Shown here: piece after piece, positions 25,959-34,875 of the stretch
How the letters are laid out: each line of letters opens with the position of its first letter
Position numbering within the stretch: the stretch's first letter is position 1
DNA from: Synergistaceae bacterium
GTDB lineage: Bacteria > Synergistota > Synergistia > Synergistales > Aminobacteriaceae
NCBI GenBank assembly: GCA_017443985.1
Contig: JAFSXR010000066.1
Coordinates: 1 to 48,617 of the forward strand
Direction of reading: 5' to 3'
DNA length: 48,617 nucleotides
Notes under the pieces: model-generated
Database searches by the model: none
The model's input: the letters and a program-made list of their open reading frames with translations, nothing else
Told to the model about the DNA's origin: nothing
Translations under genes and position numbers: made by a program

Positions 25959-25987
25959 CTTAGTATTTTTTTAATACCTAGTATTTA
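25959..25987. promoter_or_regulatory. Candidate HxlR operator
   Basis: TAGTATT (25961-25967) and AATACCTA (25973-25980) form an imperfect inverted repeat, and TAGTATTTA follows directly (25979-25987). It adjoins the AAGGAG ribosome site of the regulator gene and lies upstream of the divergent promoter, the expected place for an autoregulatory DUF24 site. Confidence 0.5.
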
Positions 25988-25999
25988 TAATCTGCGTTC

Positions 26000-26028
26000 T
26001 TGTTTTATCTTTACTAAGATTTTAGAAT
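26000..26028 (+). promoter_or_regulatory. Probable promoter of the redox gene cluster
   Basis: TTGTTT (26000-26005), a 17-base spacer, TAGAAT (26023-26028). It lies 35 bases before the first gene, whose ribosome site is AAGGAGAG. Confidence 0.5.
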
Positions 26029-26062
26029 TTCAATCAATAAATTTCAAGGAGAGTGAACTTTA

Positions 26063-26458
26063 ATGAAAGAAGCGTTGAAATTTTTGCAGAAGGCAGGAGT
26101 TTTTTATCTTGCCACAGCAGACGGTGATCAACCTCACGTCCGCCCTATGGGATTTGTTATGGAGTGCGGCGGAAAATTGGCCTTCATGACTGACAACACT
26201 ATGGCACTATGCAAACAGCTCGCCGCTAATCCTAAAATTGAGCTGACCGCTATCGACAAAGACTGCAACACCCTGAGGATCTGCGGCACTGTCAAGTTTG
26301 CGACAACTCCCGAAACTCAGAAAAAAGTTCTTGAAGTCATGCCGGCTTTGGCAAAGTCATATTCAGTCGGCGATGGAAAGCTCGAAGTATTTTATCTTGA
26401 TGATGGCAAAGCCGTCTGCTCTTCAATGTCAGGCGAGAAAAAAGAACTTCCGCTGTAG
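26063..26458 (+). CDS. Pyridoxamine 5'-phosphate oxidase-like FMN-binding protein
   Basis: A 131-residue split-barrel flavin protein. FYLATADGDQPHVRPMGF and the LAANPKIELTAIDKD region are typical of the PPOX-like family, which binds FMN or F420 and reduces small electrophiles. It is the first gene after the divergent HxlR regulator, and the nitroreductase follows after 37 bases, so both are probably induced together. The physiological substrate is unknown. Confidence 0.88.
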   Translation: MKEALKFLQKAGVFYLATADGDQPHVRPMGFVMECGGKLAFMTDNTMALCKQLAANPKIELTAIDKDCNTLRICGTVKFATTPETQKKVLEVMPALAKSYSVGDGKLEVFYLDDGKAVCSSMSGEKKELPL

Positions 26459-26495
26459 TTTTTCAGAATTAATTATATTGAGGAAGGATTTTATT

Positions 26496-27143
26496 ATGGA
26501 ATTTCAGGAAGTCATTAAAAAACGTGTAGGGATTCGCTCGTTCACGGATCAGCAGATTAGTGAAGAAGACATCTGCGCAATCGTAAAAGATGCACAGCGT
26601 TCACCTTCGTGGGCTAATGCACAGGCAACGAAAGTATATGTTGCTGTCGGCGAGACGCTCAAGAAAATCAAAGCTGAACATTTTGAAAGAGTCGGCAAGG
26701 CTGAAAAAGGCAATTCGGATATTCCTACAGCTCCCAGACAGACTTGGGGCGAGAAGTCGCTTCAAAATCAAGACCAGCTTATGAAGGATTGGGGCACTTT
26801 TTTCAGCGGTGATTTGAAACCGTTTATCACGTCTCAGAAAGTTCTTTATAATGCGTCCGCAATGATATATCTTACGGTGCCGAGAACTGCGCCTCAGTGG
26901 GCTTTGATTGATCTTGGAGCTTTCGGGCAGACGTTAATGCTTGCTGCTCAAGATCGCGGTATCGGGTCAACTCCTGCTCATGAGATTGTAAAGTTTCCTG
27001 ATGAAGTCAGAAAATATGTAGGCATTCCCGATGATGAAATAGTAGCAATGGGAATAGCACTCGGCTATCCGACAGATGAAAAAATTAATCAGTTTGTATC
27101 TCAACGTATGCCCGTCGAGGACGTTTTGACATTAAAGAAGTAA
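26496..27143 (+). CDS. Nitroreductase family protein
   Basis: A 215-residue FMN-dependent oxidoreductase. RVGIRSFTDQQI with RSPSWANAQ near the N-terminus and the GSTPAHEIVKFPDEVRKYVGIP region near the C-terminus are family marks. I use ATG 26496, which has AGGAAGGA 7 bases upstream; an open extension into the preceding gene has no such site. It is probably regulated by the HxlR protein, as YodC is by YodB in Bacillus. Confidence 0.93.
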   Translation: MEFQEVIKKRVGIRSFTDQQISEEDICAIVKDAQRSPSWANAQATKVYVAVGETLKKIKAEHFERVGKAEKGNSDIPTAPRQTWGEKSLQNQDQLMKDWGTFFSGDLKPFITSQKVLYNASAMIYLTVPRTAPQWALIDLGAFGQTLMLAAQDRGIGSTPAHEIVKFPDEVRKYVGIPDDEIVAMGIALGYPTDEKINQFVSQRMPVEDVLTLKK

Positions 27144-27151
27144 AAATTTAT

Positions 27152-27184
27152 GGGAGACTGCTAAAAATTATGCGGCAGTCTTCC
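27152..27184 (+). terminator. Hairpin between nitroreductase and glutathione peroxidase genes
   Basis: GGGAGACTGC (27152-27161) pairs with GCAGTCTTCC (27175-27184) with one G-U. The downstream T-tract is weak (TAATTAATTT), so it may be a partial terminator or a processing/stability hairpin. Confidence 0.5.
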
Positions 27185-27205
27185 TAATTAATTTGGAGGT
27201 TTTTT

Positions 27206-27754
27206 ATGAGCAGCATCTATGATTATTCAGTGCTTAACACAAAAGGCGAAGAAGTTTCTCTTGCGAACTTCAAGGGCAAAGTTATTATGATCGTCAACAC
27301 GGCGACAGGCTGCGGCTTTACTCCCCAGTATGCACCGATTGAAGAGATGTACAAGAAATATCATGATAAAGGTCTCGAAATTCTCGACATTCCCTGCAAT
27401 CAGTTCGGCGGACAGGCTCCAGGCTCTGACGATGAAATTCACGAGTTCTGCACGCTTCACTATAACACAACGTTTGAGCAGTGCAAAAAATCTGACGTAA
27501 ACGGCCCTAACGAATTAAAGCTCTATACTTTTTTGAAGAGTCAAAAAGGTTTTGAGGGCTTTGGCGAAGGACATAACCTCGCGGCGAAACTTGATGAGAT
27601 TTTGAGCAAGATTGATCCCGATTACGCGAAGAAGCCTGACATTAAATGGAACTTCACAAAATTTATAGTTGACCGCAGCGGAAACGTCGCAGCGCGTTTT
27701 GAACCTACGGCGGACATGGCCAAAGTCGAAGAGTGCGTTGTCTCCTTGCTTTAA
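27206..27754 (+). CDS. Glutathione peroxidase family thiol peroxidase
   Basis: A 182-residue thioredoxin-fold peroxidase. The catalytic tetrad appears as Cys36 (NTATGCGFTPQY), Gln70 (IPCNQFGGQ), Trp148 and Asn149 (KWNFTKF). The nucleophile codon is TGC, so this is the cysteine form. Such enzymes in glutathione-poor anaerobes usually use thioredoxin. A TTGGAGG ribosome site precedes the ATG. It belongs to the oxidative-stress block. Confidence 0.95.
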   Translation: MSSIYDYSVLNTKGEEVSLANFKGKVIMIVNTATGCGFTPQYAPIEEMYKKYHDKGLEILDIPCNQFGGQAPGSDDEIHEFCTLHYNTTFEQCKKSDVNGPNELKLYTFLKSQKGFEGFGEGHNLAAKLDEILSKIDPDYAKKPDIKWNFTKFIVDRSGNVAARFEPTADMAKVEECVVSLL

Positions 27755-27814
27755 TTTTACGGAGTTGAGATAACTTTTAATTCATTAATAATTATTTTAG
27801 GGAGGTAATATTTT

Positions 27815-28543
27815 ATGGAAGTAAAAGTTGTAAAACTTTACGATGACGGTGTATTTGCCGGCGATTTTCTTTTCGGCGGAGAGAACAAAGCGGACGGAAG
27901 CAAAGAAGAAAAATTTCCGGGAAGCCTTCAGAATTTTTTAATCGACATGGGCAACGGTGAAGTAATTTTAGTTGATACAGGTTTCCCGCCGGAAGTGCCG
28001 TACAAAGGCTACAGAAAAGTTAATGACTACATGGACGCTTTCAAAGCACTCGGCTATAAGCCCGAACAGGTTACAAAAATTCTTGTAACTCACAAACACC
28101 CGGATCACTCCGGCGAAATTAAAGAATTTCCGAACGCAAAAGTTTATATCGGGCCGGAAGACGCGGACGCTATGAAACTGACGGGCGAAAATATTATCCG
28201 CTGTGAATACACCGACGGGCCTTATAAAAATTTTGAACATTCGCAGAAAATTGCTGACGGCGTTTATTTTATCAAGGCACGCGGACACACAAAGGGCAAC
28301 AGCATTGTTATAGCTGAAGGCGATGACGGAGTTTATTACATGATGCACGGCGACGTTACATACGTCGATGAGGCATTAAAGAGAGACAAGCTTTCAATCG
28401 TTTTCGAGGACTTAGAAGCCGCCCGCGACACTCTCAACAGAGTACGCGACTTCGTCAAAAATAACCCGACTGTTTATCTTTCAACGCACACGCCCGAAGG
28501 TTACAAGAACCTCGAAGAAAAAGTTATTATGAAGCTGGATTAA
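27815..28543 (+). CDS. Metallo-beta-lactamase-fold hydrolase
   Basis: A 242-residue protein with the metal-binding motif THKHPDHSG (His93, His95, Asp97, His98), a later GHTKGNS (His about 153) and a MHGDV segment supplying the bridging Asp. The layout resembles N-acyl-homoserine lactonase-type members, but many lactonases, thioesterases and glyoxalases share it. The ribosome site AGGGAGG is strong. A role in detoxifying a lactone or thioester fits the cluster, without proof. Confidence 0.88.
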   Translation: MEVKVVKLYDDGVFAGDFLFGGENKADGSKEEKFPGSLQNFLIDMGNGEVILVDTGFPPEVPYKGYRKVNDYMDAFKALGYKPEQVTKILVTHKHPDHSGEIKEFPNAKVYIGPEDADAMKLTGENIIRCEYTDGPYKNFEHSQKIADGVYFIKARGHTKGNSIVIAEGDDGVYYMMHGDVTYVDEALKRDKLSIVFEDLEAARDTLNRVRDFVKNNPTVYLSTHTPEGYKNLEEKVIMKLD

Positions 28544-28694
28544 TTTATCATGGATTTTCAAGTGAAATAATTTTGAGTCGGTAGCAAATTTTTGTTGGCG
28601 GTTTCTTTTCAGAGAGATTACGGAAATTTTTAGATAAATGATAATAATTATGATAATATTATCGGGATTATTAATAATTATCGGAGGCTTTAAC

Positions 28695-29552
28695 ATGAAA
28701 AAAATTCTGATTTCTCTTCTTTTGCTTTTAGCAGTTGTCGGCGCGGCTTCTGCGGCTATCCGTGAGGGACATATCTCGTATGCTAACATGAACAATAAAG
28801 AATACAGTCATTTTATGTCTAACATACCTGATAAAGATTATAAATCTTGGTGGATTGACTATAAGATTGACCGCCCTGAATACGCACCGTACATAACAAG
28901 TGAGGTAGAATATAAATCTTTTGGATCTTTGGCAAGAATGTTAATGGCACTTGAAGCAGGTAAGATTGACCGCATGGAAGTTGATCTGCCTGTCGCCGAA
29001 TATTTTTTCAAGCTGAAAGGGAACAGCAACAAATATGTGCCGTACATAATTACTAAGGGCGTTACTTATTATCTATCTATGGGTTTCAAAGACGGCAGTA
29101 AATGGTTTGCACCTTTCAACAAAACTATAAAAGCAATGGCAAAAGATGATACTCTTCTGCGCTTAAAAGCAAAATATATTATAGATGCTAACGAAAATGT
29201 TAAACCGATAAAATTTGAGAAATTTCCAAAAGCTGAAACAGTTAAGATAGCAGTTACCGGAGATATGCCGCTGATTGATTACGTAGCAGCTGACGGAACG
29301 CCGGCCGGCTTTAATACTGCTATGCTCGCAGAAATAGCGCGCCGTCTTAAAATTAATATAGCACTTGTGAACACCAGCTCCGAGTCAAGAGCTGCCGCTT
29401 TAGCTTCAGGCAGAGCCGACGGTATTTTTTGGTTTTCGTATGAAAAAACGACGGATATGCGGAGTTTTGATAAGCTGGACGGAATATCATTAACTGAGCC
29501 GTATTATTCTTGGGATACGCTTGTAACCATAGGGAGAAAACTGCACAAATAA
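28695..29552 (+). CDS. Exported solute-binding protein with swapped lobe order
   Basis: A 285-residue exported protein. I start it at ATG 28695 after CGGAGG; a signal peptide (1-20, ending AASA) follows. Its two halves match family-3 solute-binding proteins in reverse order: residues about 68-163 look like the second lobe plus C-terminal helix (SLARMLMALEAGKIDRMEVD, FNKTIKAMAKDDTLLRLKAKY), while residues about 182-282 look like the first lobe (VKIAVTGDMPLIDYVAADG, GFNTAMLAEIARRL, ALASGRADGIFW, LTEPYYSWDTLVTIGR). This is what a circular permutation, or trimming of a tandem duplication, would leave. No ABC transporter genes are adjacent; it may be a sensor or orphan receptor. Confidence 0.75.
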   Translation: MKKILISLLLLLAVVGAASAAIREGHISYANMNNKEYSHFMSNIPDKDYKSWWIDYKIDRPEYAPYITSEVEYKSFGSLARMLMALEAGKIDRMEVDLPVAEYFFKLKGNSNKYVPYIITKGVTYYLSMGFKDGSKWFAPFNKTIKAMAKDDTLLRLKAKYIIDANENVKPIKFEKFPKAETVKIAVTGDMPLIDYVAADGTPAGFNTAMLAEIARRLKINIALVNTSSESRAAALASGRADGIFWFSYEKTTDMRSFDKLDGISLTEPYYSWDTLVTIGRKLHK

Positions 29553-29581
29553 AAAATTTAGAGAGTAGATTATGATACAAA

Positions 29582-30412
29582 ATGGCAAACGAAATTAAGA
29601 AATTACATCTCGTTTACTTTAGTCCGAGCGGCTCAACTGAAAAAATAGTTAAGACCGTCGCGTCAGAAATCAAAGGGCTTGAAATTGAGACGCACGATCT
29701 CTTGACTTCAGCAAGCCGCGAGAAAAAATATACTTTCGGGAAAAATGATTTAGTCATTTTCGGCTGTATGACCGCAGGAAAACTTTTCACGCTTTCAGAT
29801 GAAATATTTGAATGTCTAGAGGCTGACGGCACGCCGTTTATAGGTGTCGCAACTTTCGGAAATACTTATTACGGAATAGCTTTAACTGAAATGTTAAAGA
29901 GAGCCGAAAACAGCGGTTTCAAAGTCGCTGCGCTCGGAGCATTCGTAGCGCGTCATTCGATTGACCCGGCATTCGCGGCTGAACGTCCCGACGCTAAAGA
30001 CGTTGAAATAATGAAAGACTTTGCCCGAAGAGCTTACAAAAAAATTTTGAGCGGCGATTTAACTCTTCACACGCTGCCTAAAACAAACTGGTCGGCTTGG
30101 GAAATGGGCAACAAGGTTATTGCTTACCGCGAGGAACACCCGGACGAAGCATACGCCCTTCCGCCGTCATACAAGACAAAAGAAATGAGCGACGCTTGCA
30201 TTAAATGCGGAACATGCGCGAAGCATTGCCCGGTTAATGCAATCAACATTGCTAAAAAAACTTTTGACCTTGATAAATGTATAGGCTGCTGGGCATGTAT
30301 AAACCGCTGCCCTGTGCACGCAATTAAATCGACCAGTAAAGAGATGGCCGATATAATGAAAAGCATCACTGGCTCAGCGCAGAAGCGTTTAGAGCCGGAA
30401 TTATTTTTATAA
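29582..30412 (+). CDS. EFR1-type flavodoxin-ferredoxin fusion protein
   Basis: A 276-residue electron-transfer protein. Residues 1-160 form a flavodoxin-like domain (LVYFSPSGSTEKIVK is the phosphate-binding loop). Residues 200-260 hold two [4Fe-4S] motifs, CIKCGTCAKHCP (from Cys206) and CIGCWACINRCP (from Cys233). EFR1 proteins act as low-potential electron shuttles in anaerobes. Placed before a ferritin-like gene and after the peroxidase, it may supply electrons for oxidant removal. The ribosome site is weak. Confidence 0.9.
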   Translation: MANEIKKLHLVYFSPSGSTEKIVKTVASEIKGLEIETHDLLTSASREKKYTFGKNDLVIFGCMTAGKLFTLSDEIFECLEADGTPFIGVATFGNTYYGIALTEMLKRAENSGFKVAALGAFVARHSIDPAFAAERPDAKDVEIMKDFARRAYKKILSGDLTLHTLPKTNWSAWEMGNKVIAYREEHPDEAYALPPSYKTKEMSDACIKCGTCAKHCPVNAINIAKKTFDLDKCIGCWACINRCPVHAIKSTSKEMADIMKSITGSAQKRLEPELFL

Positions 30413-30439
30413 AAAATTTTTTAAGGAGGAAATTTTTTT

Positions 30440-30898
30440 ATGTCAGATAAAGCAAAAATCGTTGATGGACTTCAAAAAATCGTAACCGACCTTTCACAGC
30501 AGGCTGACGGTCATGCAATTCAGTCGAGAATTTTCGCGTCGCAGGGTTTTAACAAACTTGCGGACAAATACGCCGAGCACGCCGATGAGGAACGCGGCTA
30601 TGTGAAGCAGTGCATTGACAGAATAATTGACTTAGGCTGCGATGTAAAACTTGAGGCCAAGAAAGAAGCACCCGTCTGCAAAGACGCGCTTGAATTTGTG
30701 GAGTATGACCTTCAAGTTTCAAAGGACGGTCTTGCGTGGCTTGCAGGTCTCATTGAGTGCGCAAAGGACGATTTAACGACGTTTGGTATTCTCAGCGACT
30801 ATTACAAGGACGAAGAGAGCGACATGTACTGGGGCGAGCAGCAGCTCGAACTGATAAATTTAATCGGAAAAGAAAACTGGTACGCTTCTTTGATGTAA
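30440..30898 (+). CDS. Small ferritin-like protein
   Basis: A 152-residue, largely helical protein resembling bacterioferritin/ferritin-like four-helix bundles. Candidate metal ligands are EHADEERGY around residue 46-54 and DEESDMYWGEQQLELI near 127-142, with an acidic SDYYKDEES stretch. The first helix pair shows QSRIFASQGFNKLADKYAEHADEE, typical of Dps/bacterioferritin helix A-B. It may store iron or detoxify peroxide. AAGGAGG lies before ATG, and a strong terminator follows. Exact subfamily not recognised. Confidence 0.75.
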   Translation: MSDKAKIVDGLQKIVTDLSQQADGHAIQSRIFASQGFNKLADKYAEHADEERGYVKQCIDRIIDLGCDVKLEAKKEAPVCKDALEFVEYDLQVSKDGLAWLAGLIECAKDDLTTFGILSDYYKDEESDMYWGEQQLELINLIGKENWYASLM

Positions 30899-30908
30899 AA
30901 AAATTTAT

Positions 30909-30938
30909 GCCCTGCTGAAATCCGGCAGGGCTTTTATA
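30909..30938. terminator. Terminator between ferritin-like and gdhA genes
   Basis: GCCCTGC (30909-30915) pairs with GCAGGGC (30925-30931), followed by TTTTATATTT. On the minus strand the stem is followed by ATAAATTTTTTT, so it probably ends both convergent units. Confidence 0.85.
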
Positions 30939-30958
30939 TTTAATCTTAATCCTAAATC

Positions 30959-32257
30959 TTATAGATAAACTCCGCGCAGCGCAACAATATCTGAAACTCT
31001 CTTAATAGCCGCGATATACGCCGCACGCCTCATCGTTACTTTTTTATCCTGTGAATATGCCCAGACTTTATTAAAATTCTCTGTCATGAGGTCAACAAGA
31101 CGCTTGTTATATTCTTCTTCTGTCCAGGTGAAGCCCTGCAAGTTCTGCGCCCATTCAAAGTATGAACCGATAACGCCGCCTGCGTTCGCTAAGAAGTCCG
31201 GTACAACAATCGCGCCGGCATCATTCAATATTTCTTCGCCTTCGGGAGTCGTCGGGCTGTTCGCTCCTTCGATGACGTAACGCGCTTTGACTTTGCCTGC
31301 TGTCTTCTCGTTGATTACGCCCTGCAAAGCGCAAGGGAAAAGGAAATCGCAGTCAACCGACAAAACATCTTCGATAGAAATTTTTTCGCAGCCTTCTTTC
31401 TCGAAGCCTTCGAGCTTGCGTCCTCTCTTTTCGGGGTTGGTGTTCATGTACTCGAACGCTTTTTCAACGTTAATCCCTTTAGGATTATAATAGCCGCCTG
31501 TCGTGTCGCTGATTGCTACAATCGTCGCGCCAGCCTGTTTGAGTAACAACGCCGTGTAGCTTCCGACGTTACCAAAACCCTGAACGGAAATTTTCATTTT
31601 TGACGGGTCGAGATTTTTCGCCTTCATTAATTCAAGTCCGCATGTTGAAGTTCCGCGTCCTGTCGCTTCGGTGCGTCCTCTGGCACCCCAGTAATCAATC
31701 GGCTTTCCCGTGAGCATTGCAGGCTCAAAATGTCCGAGCATCTTGCAAATCGTGTCCATTATCCAGACCATTTCCTGACCGCCCGTGTACATGTCAGGCG
31801 CAGGAATATCGCTCCAGCGTCCAATGATGGGGGCGATACGGGCTCCGTAAGTCCTCGACATTCTTTCTTTTTCGCGCCGTGTTAAACTCGTGGGGTCGCA
31901 GGCTATTCCGCCCTTGCCTCCGCCGTAGGGAATGCCGGCTAATGAACATTTCCACGTCATTAACATCGCAAGCCCTTCGCACTCCGCGCCGGTAACTTCT
32001 TTGCCGTAACGGATGCCGCCTTTTGACGGCCCTAAAGCTGTAGAGTGCTGCACTCTGTAACCCTTAAAGACTTTTACTTCTCCGTCTTCCATTTCGACCG
32101 GCACTGAAACATCGAGCCTGCGTTCCGGATAGCTCAACATTGAGATTAAACTCTCATTCAAGTGCATTTCGTCAGCCGCGCCGTAAAAATCGCGCAATGC
32201 TGTATCAAGTAATAGATCGTCCGATCTTCTTCTGCCGTTTACTATTCTGTCGGCCAT
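30959..32257 (-). CDS. gdhA: Glutamate dehydrogenase
   Basis: A 432-residue Glu/Leu/Phe/Val dehydrogenase. Key lysines are Lys79 (PSKGGIRYG), Lys103 (TWKCSLAGIP) and Lys115 (GGGKGGI); PAPDMYTG carries the catalytic Asp; the Rossmann motif is VQGFGNVGSYTA. It interconverts glutamate and 2-oxoglutarate and links amino-acid fermentation to NAD(P)H. The ribosome site GAAGGTG lies before ATG 32257. It is a single gene. The preferred cofactor is not clear from sequence; NAD use is common in fermenters. Confidence 0.95.
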   Translation of the reverse strand: MADRIVNGRRRSDDLLLDTALRDFYGAADEMHLNESLISMLSYPERRLDVSVPVEMEDGEVKVFKGYRVQHSTALGPSKGGIRYGKEVTGAECEGLAMLMTWKCSLAGIPYGGGKGGIACDPTSLTRREKERMSRTYGARIAPIIGRWSDIPAPDMYTGGQEMVWIMDTICKMLGHFEPAMLTGKPIDYWGARGRTEATGRGTSTCGLELMKAKNLDPSKMKISVQGFGNVGSYTALLLKQAGATIVAISDTTGGYYNPKGINVEKAFEYMNTNPEKRGRKLEGFEKEGCEKISIEDVLSVDCDFLFPCALQGVINEKTAGKVKARYVIEGANSPTTPEGEEILNDAGAIVVPDFLANAGGVIGSYFEWAQNLQGFTWTEEEYNKRLVDLMTENFNKVWAYSQDKKVTMRRAAYIAAIKRVSDIVALRGVYL

Positions 32258-32385
32258 GTATTAACACCTTCAAAAGTATAAATATTAAATATTTAGTCAA
32301 TTTATAATTTTCTTATAATTTCTTTCAACGGGGCGAAATTTTACTCGTGAGTTTTTATTTTGTCAAATTACTGCGTATAATTTCA

Positions 32386-32409
32386 GTTAGGAGTTAGGAA
32401 TTAGGAATT
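32386..32409. repeat. Heptamer repeat copy upstream of thioesterase gene
   Basis: GTTAGGAGTTAGGAATTAGG continues to position 32409: three tandem 7-base units, the clearest copy on the plus strand, about 30 bases before the GTG start. Confidence 0.65.
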
Positions 32410-32435
32410 TTTTATCTGAAGGGGAGATTTTTTTC

Positions 32436-32843
32436 GTGTCAGAAGAATTTGAAGTCAACGTAAATTATGAGGCACTCAATAAATTAAAAAATGATATTGA
32501 ATGTAAGACGGGATTTCGTTTTATAAAAATCGAGGACGGAATAGCGGTCAGCGAGCTGGAGCTTGAAGAAGAACATTTTAACCCGTACGGCATTCCATAC
32601 GGCGGAGTTTTATTCACGATGGCTGACGACACGTCGGGCGTTGCATTTTTAAGCGCGGGAGGAAACGGCGTAACGGTCAACGGACATGTTGATTATCTGC
32701 GCGGCTCAAGGGACGCTCAAAAATTAATATGCACGGCAAAAGTCAGGAAGGCCGGCCGAAGAATTTTTTATATCGACGCGGACATCGTGAACGAAAAAGG
32801 ACTAGACCTCTGCCGATTCAAATTCGTTTTCATAAATTTATGA
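32436..32843 (+). CDS. PaaI-like hotdog thioesterase
   Basis: A 135-residue hotdog-fold protein. It starts at GTG with AAGGGGAG upstream. The HFNPYGIPYGGVLFTMADDTSG segment corresponds to the PaaI/YdiI active-site region, where the Asp/Glu and Gly-Gly pair hold the thioester. It probably hydrolyses an acyl- or aryl-CoA. The gene stands alone, ended by a terminator, and is divergent from gdhA. Substrate not predictable. Confidence 0.88.
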   Translation: MSEEFEVNVNYEALNKLKNDIECKTGFRFIKIEDGIAVSELELEEEHFNPYGIPYGGVLFTMADDTSGVAFLSAGGNGVTVNGHVDYLRGSRDAQKLICTAKVRKAGRRIFYIDADIVNEKGLDLCRFKFVFINL

Positions 32844-32860
32844 TAAAATATTTTTTCAAG

Positions 32861-32895
32861 CAGCTCTTAAAAATTTTTTAGGAGCTGTATTTTTT
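32861..32895 (+). terminator. Terminator of thioesterase gene
   Basis: CAGCTCTTAAAAA pairs along its full length with TTTTTTAGGAGCTG (one G-U), followed by TATTTTTT. Confidence 0.8.
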
Positions 32896-33079
32896 ACCAC
32901 TACATTTACACCTACAAAAATCTTAAAAATTTTTAGCTCTTAAAATTTTTTACGAGGGTAATTAAAAAATTAGAATCCAAAATTTTTTGCGCGTTCTTTC
33001 TGAAAGAGTCGCGAAGATTATTTCTCAAGAGAAAAAAAATTCTGTAGAATATGAAAAATTTTTTGAAGGGAGTTTTTTT

Positions 33080-34753
33080 ATGTCAGTACCAAGCGATATA
33101 GAAATTTCTCAGGCCGCAAAGCCCGAATATATTGTCAACGTTGCGGCAAAATTAGGAATCAAGGAAGAAGATTTAGAACTTTACGGAAGATACAAGGCAA
33201 AAATTTCTCCGTCAGTCTTAAAAAATCTTAAAGACAAACCTGACGGAAAATTAATACTCGTTACGGCGATAACTCCGACACCGGCAGGCGAGGGTAAAAC
33301 CACCGTGAGCGTCGGTCTGACTGACGGATTAAATAAAATCGGAAAGAAAGCCTGCGCCGCTTTGCGCGAGCCTTCGTTAGGCCCCAGCTTCGGAATGAAG
33401 GGAGGAGCAGCCGGCGGCGGTTATGCTCAAGTTGTCCCGATGGAAGATATTAATCTTCACTTCACAGGAGACTTTCACGCCATAACAACGGCTAATAATC
33501 TTTGTGCCGCTATGCTTGACAATCACATTCAGCAGGGCAACGAATTAAATATTGACCCTCGCAAGATAGTTCTTCGGCGCGTCCTTGATATTAACGACAG
33601 AGCTTTAAGAAATATTGTCATCGGTCTTGGCGGCACAGCTAACGGTGTTCCGCGTGAGAGCGGCTTTGACATCACAGTAGCGTCAGAAGTCATGGCGGTT
33701 TTCTGCCTCTCTATGGACATCACTGACCTGAAAGAACGTTTAGGGCGAATGATAGTGGCTTACACTTACGACAACAAGCCCGTAACGATAAAAGACATTA
33801 ACGCGGCAGGAGCTATGGCTGCGCTGCTGAAGGACGCAATAAAACCGAACTTGGCCCAGACGCTTGAAAATAATCCGGCGTTCATTCACGGAGGGCCCTT
33901 CGCTAATATCGCGCACGGCTGTAACAGCGTACAGGCAACGAGGCTCGGCCTTAAATGCGCCGACTATCTCGTTACTGAGGCAGGCTTCGGGGCGGACTTG
34001 GGCGCGGAAAAATTCCTTGACATCAAATGCAGAATGGCAGGGCTGAAGCCTTCGGCCGTCGTCGTCGTTGCAACCGTGAAGGCTTTGAAAATGCACGGCG
34101 GCTTGGCAAAGACTGAACTGGCTAAAGAAGACCTGCACGCGCTTGAATTAGGCATACCGAATTTATTAAAACACATTGAGAATATTCAACAGTACGGGCT
34201 GCCCGTCGTCGTTGCTATAAACAGATTTACTAACGACACTGAAAGAGAATTAAAATTTGTCGAGCAAAAGTGTGAAGAGCTTGGAGCGTCATTTGCTTTA
34301 ACTGAAGTGTGGGAGAAAGGCGGCGAGGGCGGAAAAGAGCTTGCGAAAAAAGTTGTCGAGGCTTGCGAAAAACCTTCGGACTTCAAATTTATTTATGACG
34401 AGGCGATGACCCCGAAGGAAAAGATTAACGCGATTGCGACAAAAATTTACGGAGCTGACGGAGTTGACTTCACGCCGCAGGCTGAGAAGGACTTGAAATT
34501 AATTCACGAGGTCGGCAAAGATAATCTGCTTGTGTGCATGGCCAAGACTCAATATTCGCTCAGTGATGACCCGTTAAAACTCGGAAGGCCGAAAAATTTC
34601 AGAATTACCGTGCGCGAAGTCCGGCTCTCGGCGGGCGCGGGCTTCCTTGTTGCTATAACGGGAACAATCTTGACGATGCCGGGACTTCCGAAAAAACCGG
34701 CGGCCTTCAATATTGACGTTGACGCTGACGGAAAAATTTCGGGGCTGTTTTAA
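33080..34753 (+). CDS. fhs: Formate-tetrahydrofolate ligase
   Basis: A 557-residue ligase that makes 10-formyl-tetrahydrofolate from formate and ATP. The start is ATG 33080 with GAAGGGAG upstream, giving the normal family length; a longer open frame upstream is not needed. The ATP loop [11 protein letters not shown] lies at 65-75, followed by [23 protein letters not shown], and the C-terminus carries [15 protein letters not shown]. It serves one-carbon metabolism and, in fermenters of glycine or serine, ATP recovery. It is a single-gene unit with its own terminator. Confidence 0.97.
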   Translation: MSVPSDIEISQAAKPEYIVNVAAKLGIKEEDLELYGRYKAKISPSVLKNLKDKPDGKLILVTAITPTPAGEGKTTVSVGLTDGLNKIGKKACAALREPSLGPSFGMKGGAAGGGYAQVVPMEDINLHFTGDFHAITTANNLCAAMLDNHIQQGNELNIDPRKIVLRRVLDINDRALRNIVIGLGGTANGVPRESGFDITVASEVMAVFCLSMDITDLKERLGRMIVAYTYDNKPVTIKDINAAGAMAALLKDAIKPNLAQTLENNPAFIHGGPFANIAHGCNSVQATRLGLKCADYLVTEAGFGADLGAEKFLDIKCRMAGLKPSAVVVVATVKALKMHGGLAKTELAKEDLHALELGIPNLLKHIENIQQYGLPVVVAINRFTNDTERELKFVEQKCEELGASFALTEVWEKGGEGGKELAKKVVEACEKPSDFKFIYDEAMTPKEKINAIATKIYGADGVDFTPQAEKDLKLIHEVGKDNLLVCMAKTQYSLSDDPLKLGRPKNFRITVREVRLSAGAGFLVAITGTILTMPGLPKKPAAFNIDVDADGKISGLF

Positions 34754-34773
34754 TAATAAGCAATAAGCAGGGC

Positions 34774-34802
34774 ATAAGGGGGGCTTTACCCCCCTTATTT
34801 TT
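34774..34802 (+). terminator. Terminator of fhs
   Basis: ATAAGGGGGG, loop CTTTA and CCCCCCTTAT form a perfect 10-bp stem, followed by a T-rich run. Confidence 0.9.
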
Positions 34803-34805
34803 ACG

Positions 34806-34834
34806 TTATCTTTTTTATTTCGTTCGTTTATAAT
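34806..34834 (+). promoter_or_regulatory. Possible promoter of the GH28 gene
   Basis: A perfect -10 TATAAT (34829-34834) with a weak -35 TTATCT (34806-34811) at 17 bases. It lies 41 bases before the gene. Confidence 0.35.
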
Positions 34835-34875
34835 TTTGTCTAAATTCCAAAATTTCACAAGGAGGAAAAAAAATC

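Noticed and set aside
27311..27316. Selenocysteine in the glutathione peroxidase
   Set aside because: The nucleophile codon is TGC, not TGA; YedF Cys11 is also TGC.
32275..32300. TTGACT and TATACT upstream of gdhA
   Set aside because: The spacer is only 14 bases, too short for a confident sigma-70 type promoter call.
32915..32960. A second sequence resembling part of the thioesterase terminator (AGCTCTTAAAATTTTTT)
   Set aside because: The matching arm is incomplete (ACGAG) and AT-rich; it may be a chance echo or decayed copy.
32987..33079. N-terminal extension of fhs
   Set aside because: The family begins at MSVPSD and a good ribosome site precedes ATG 33080; the extension has no family similarity.
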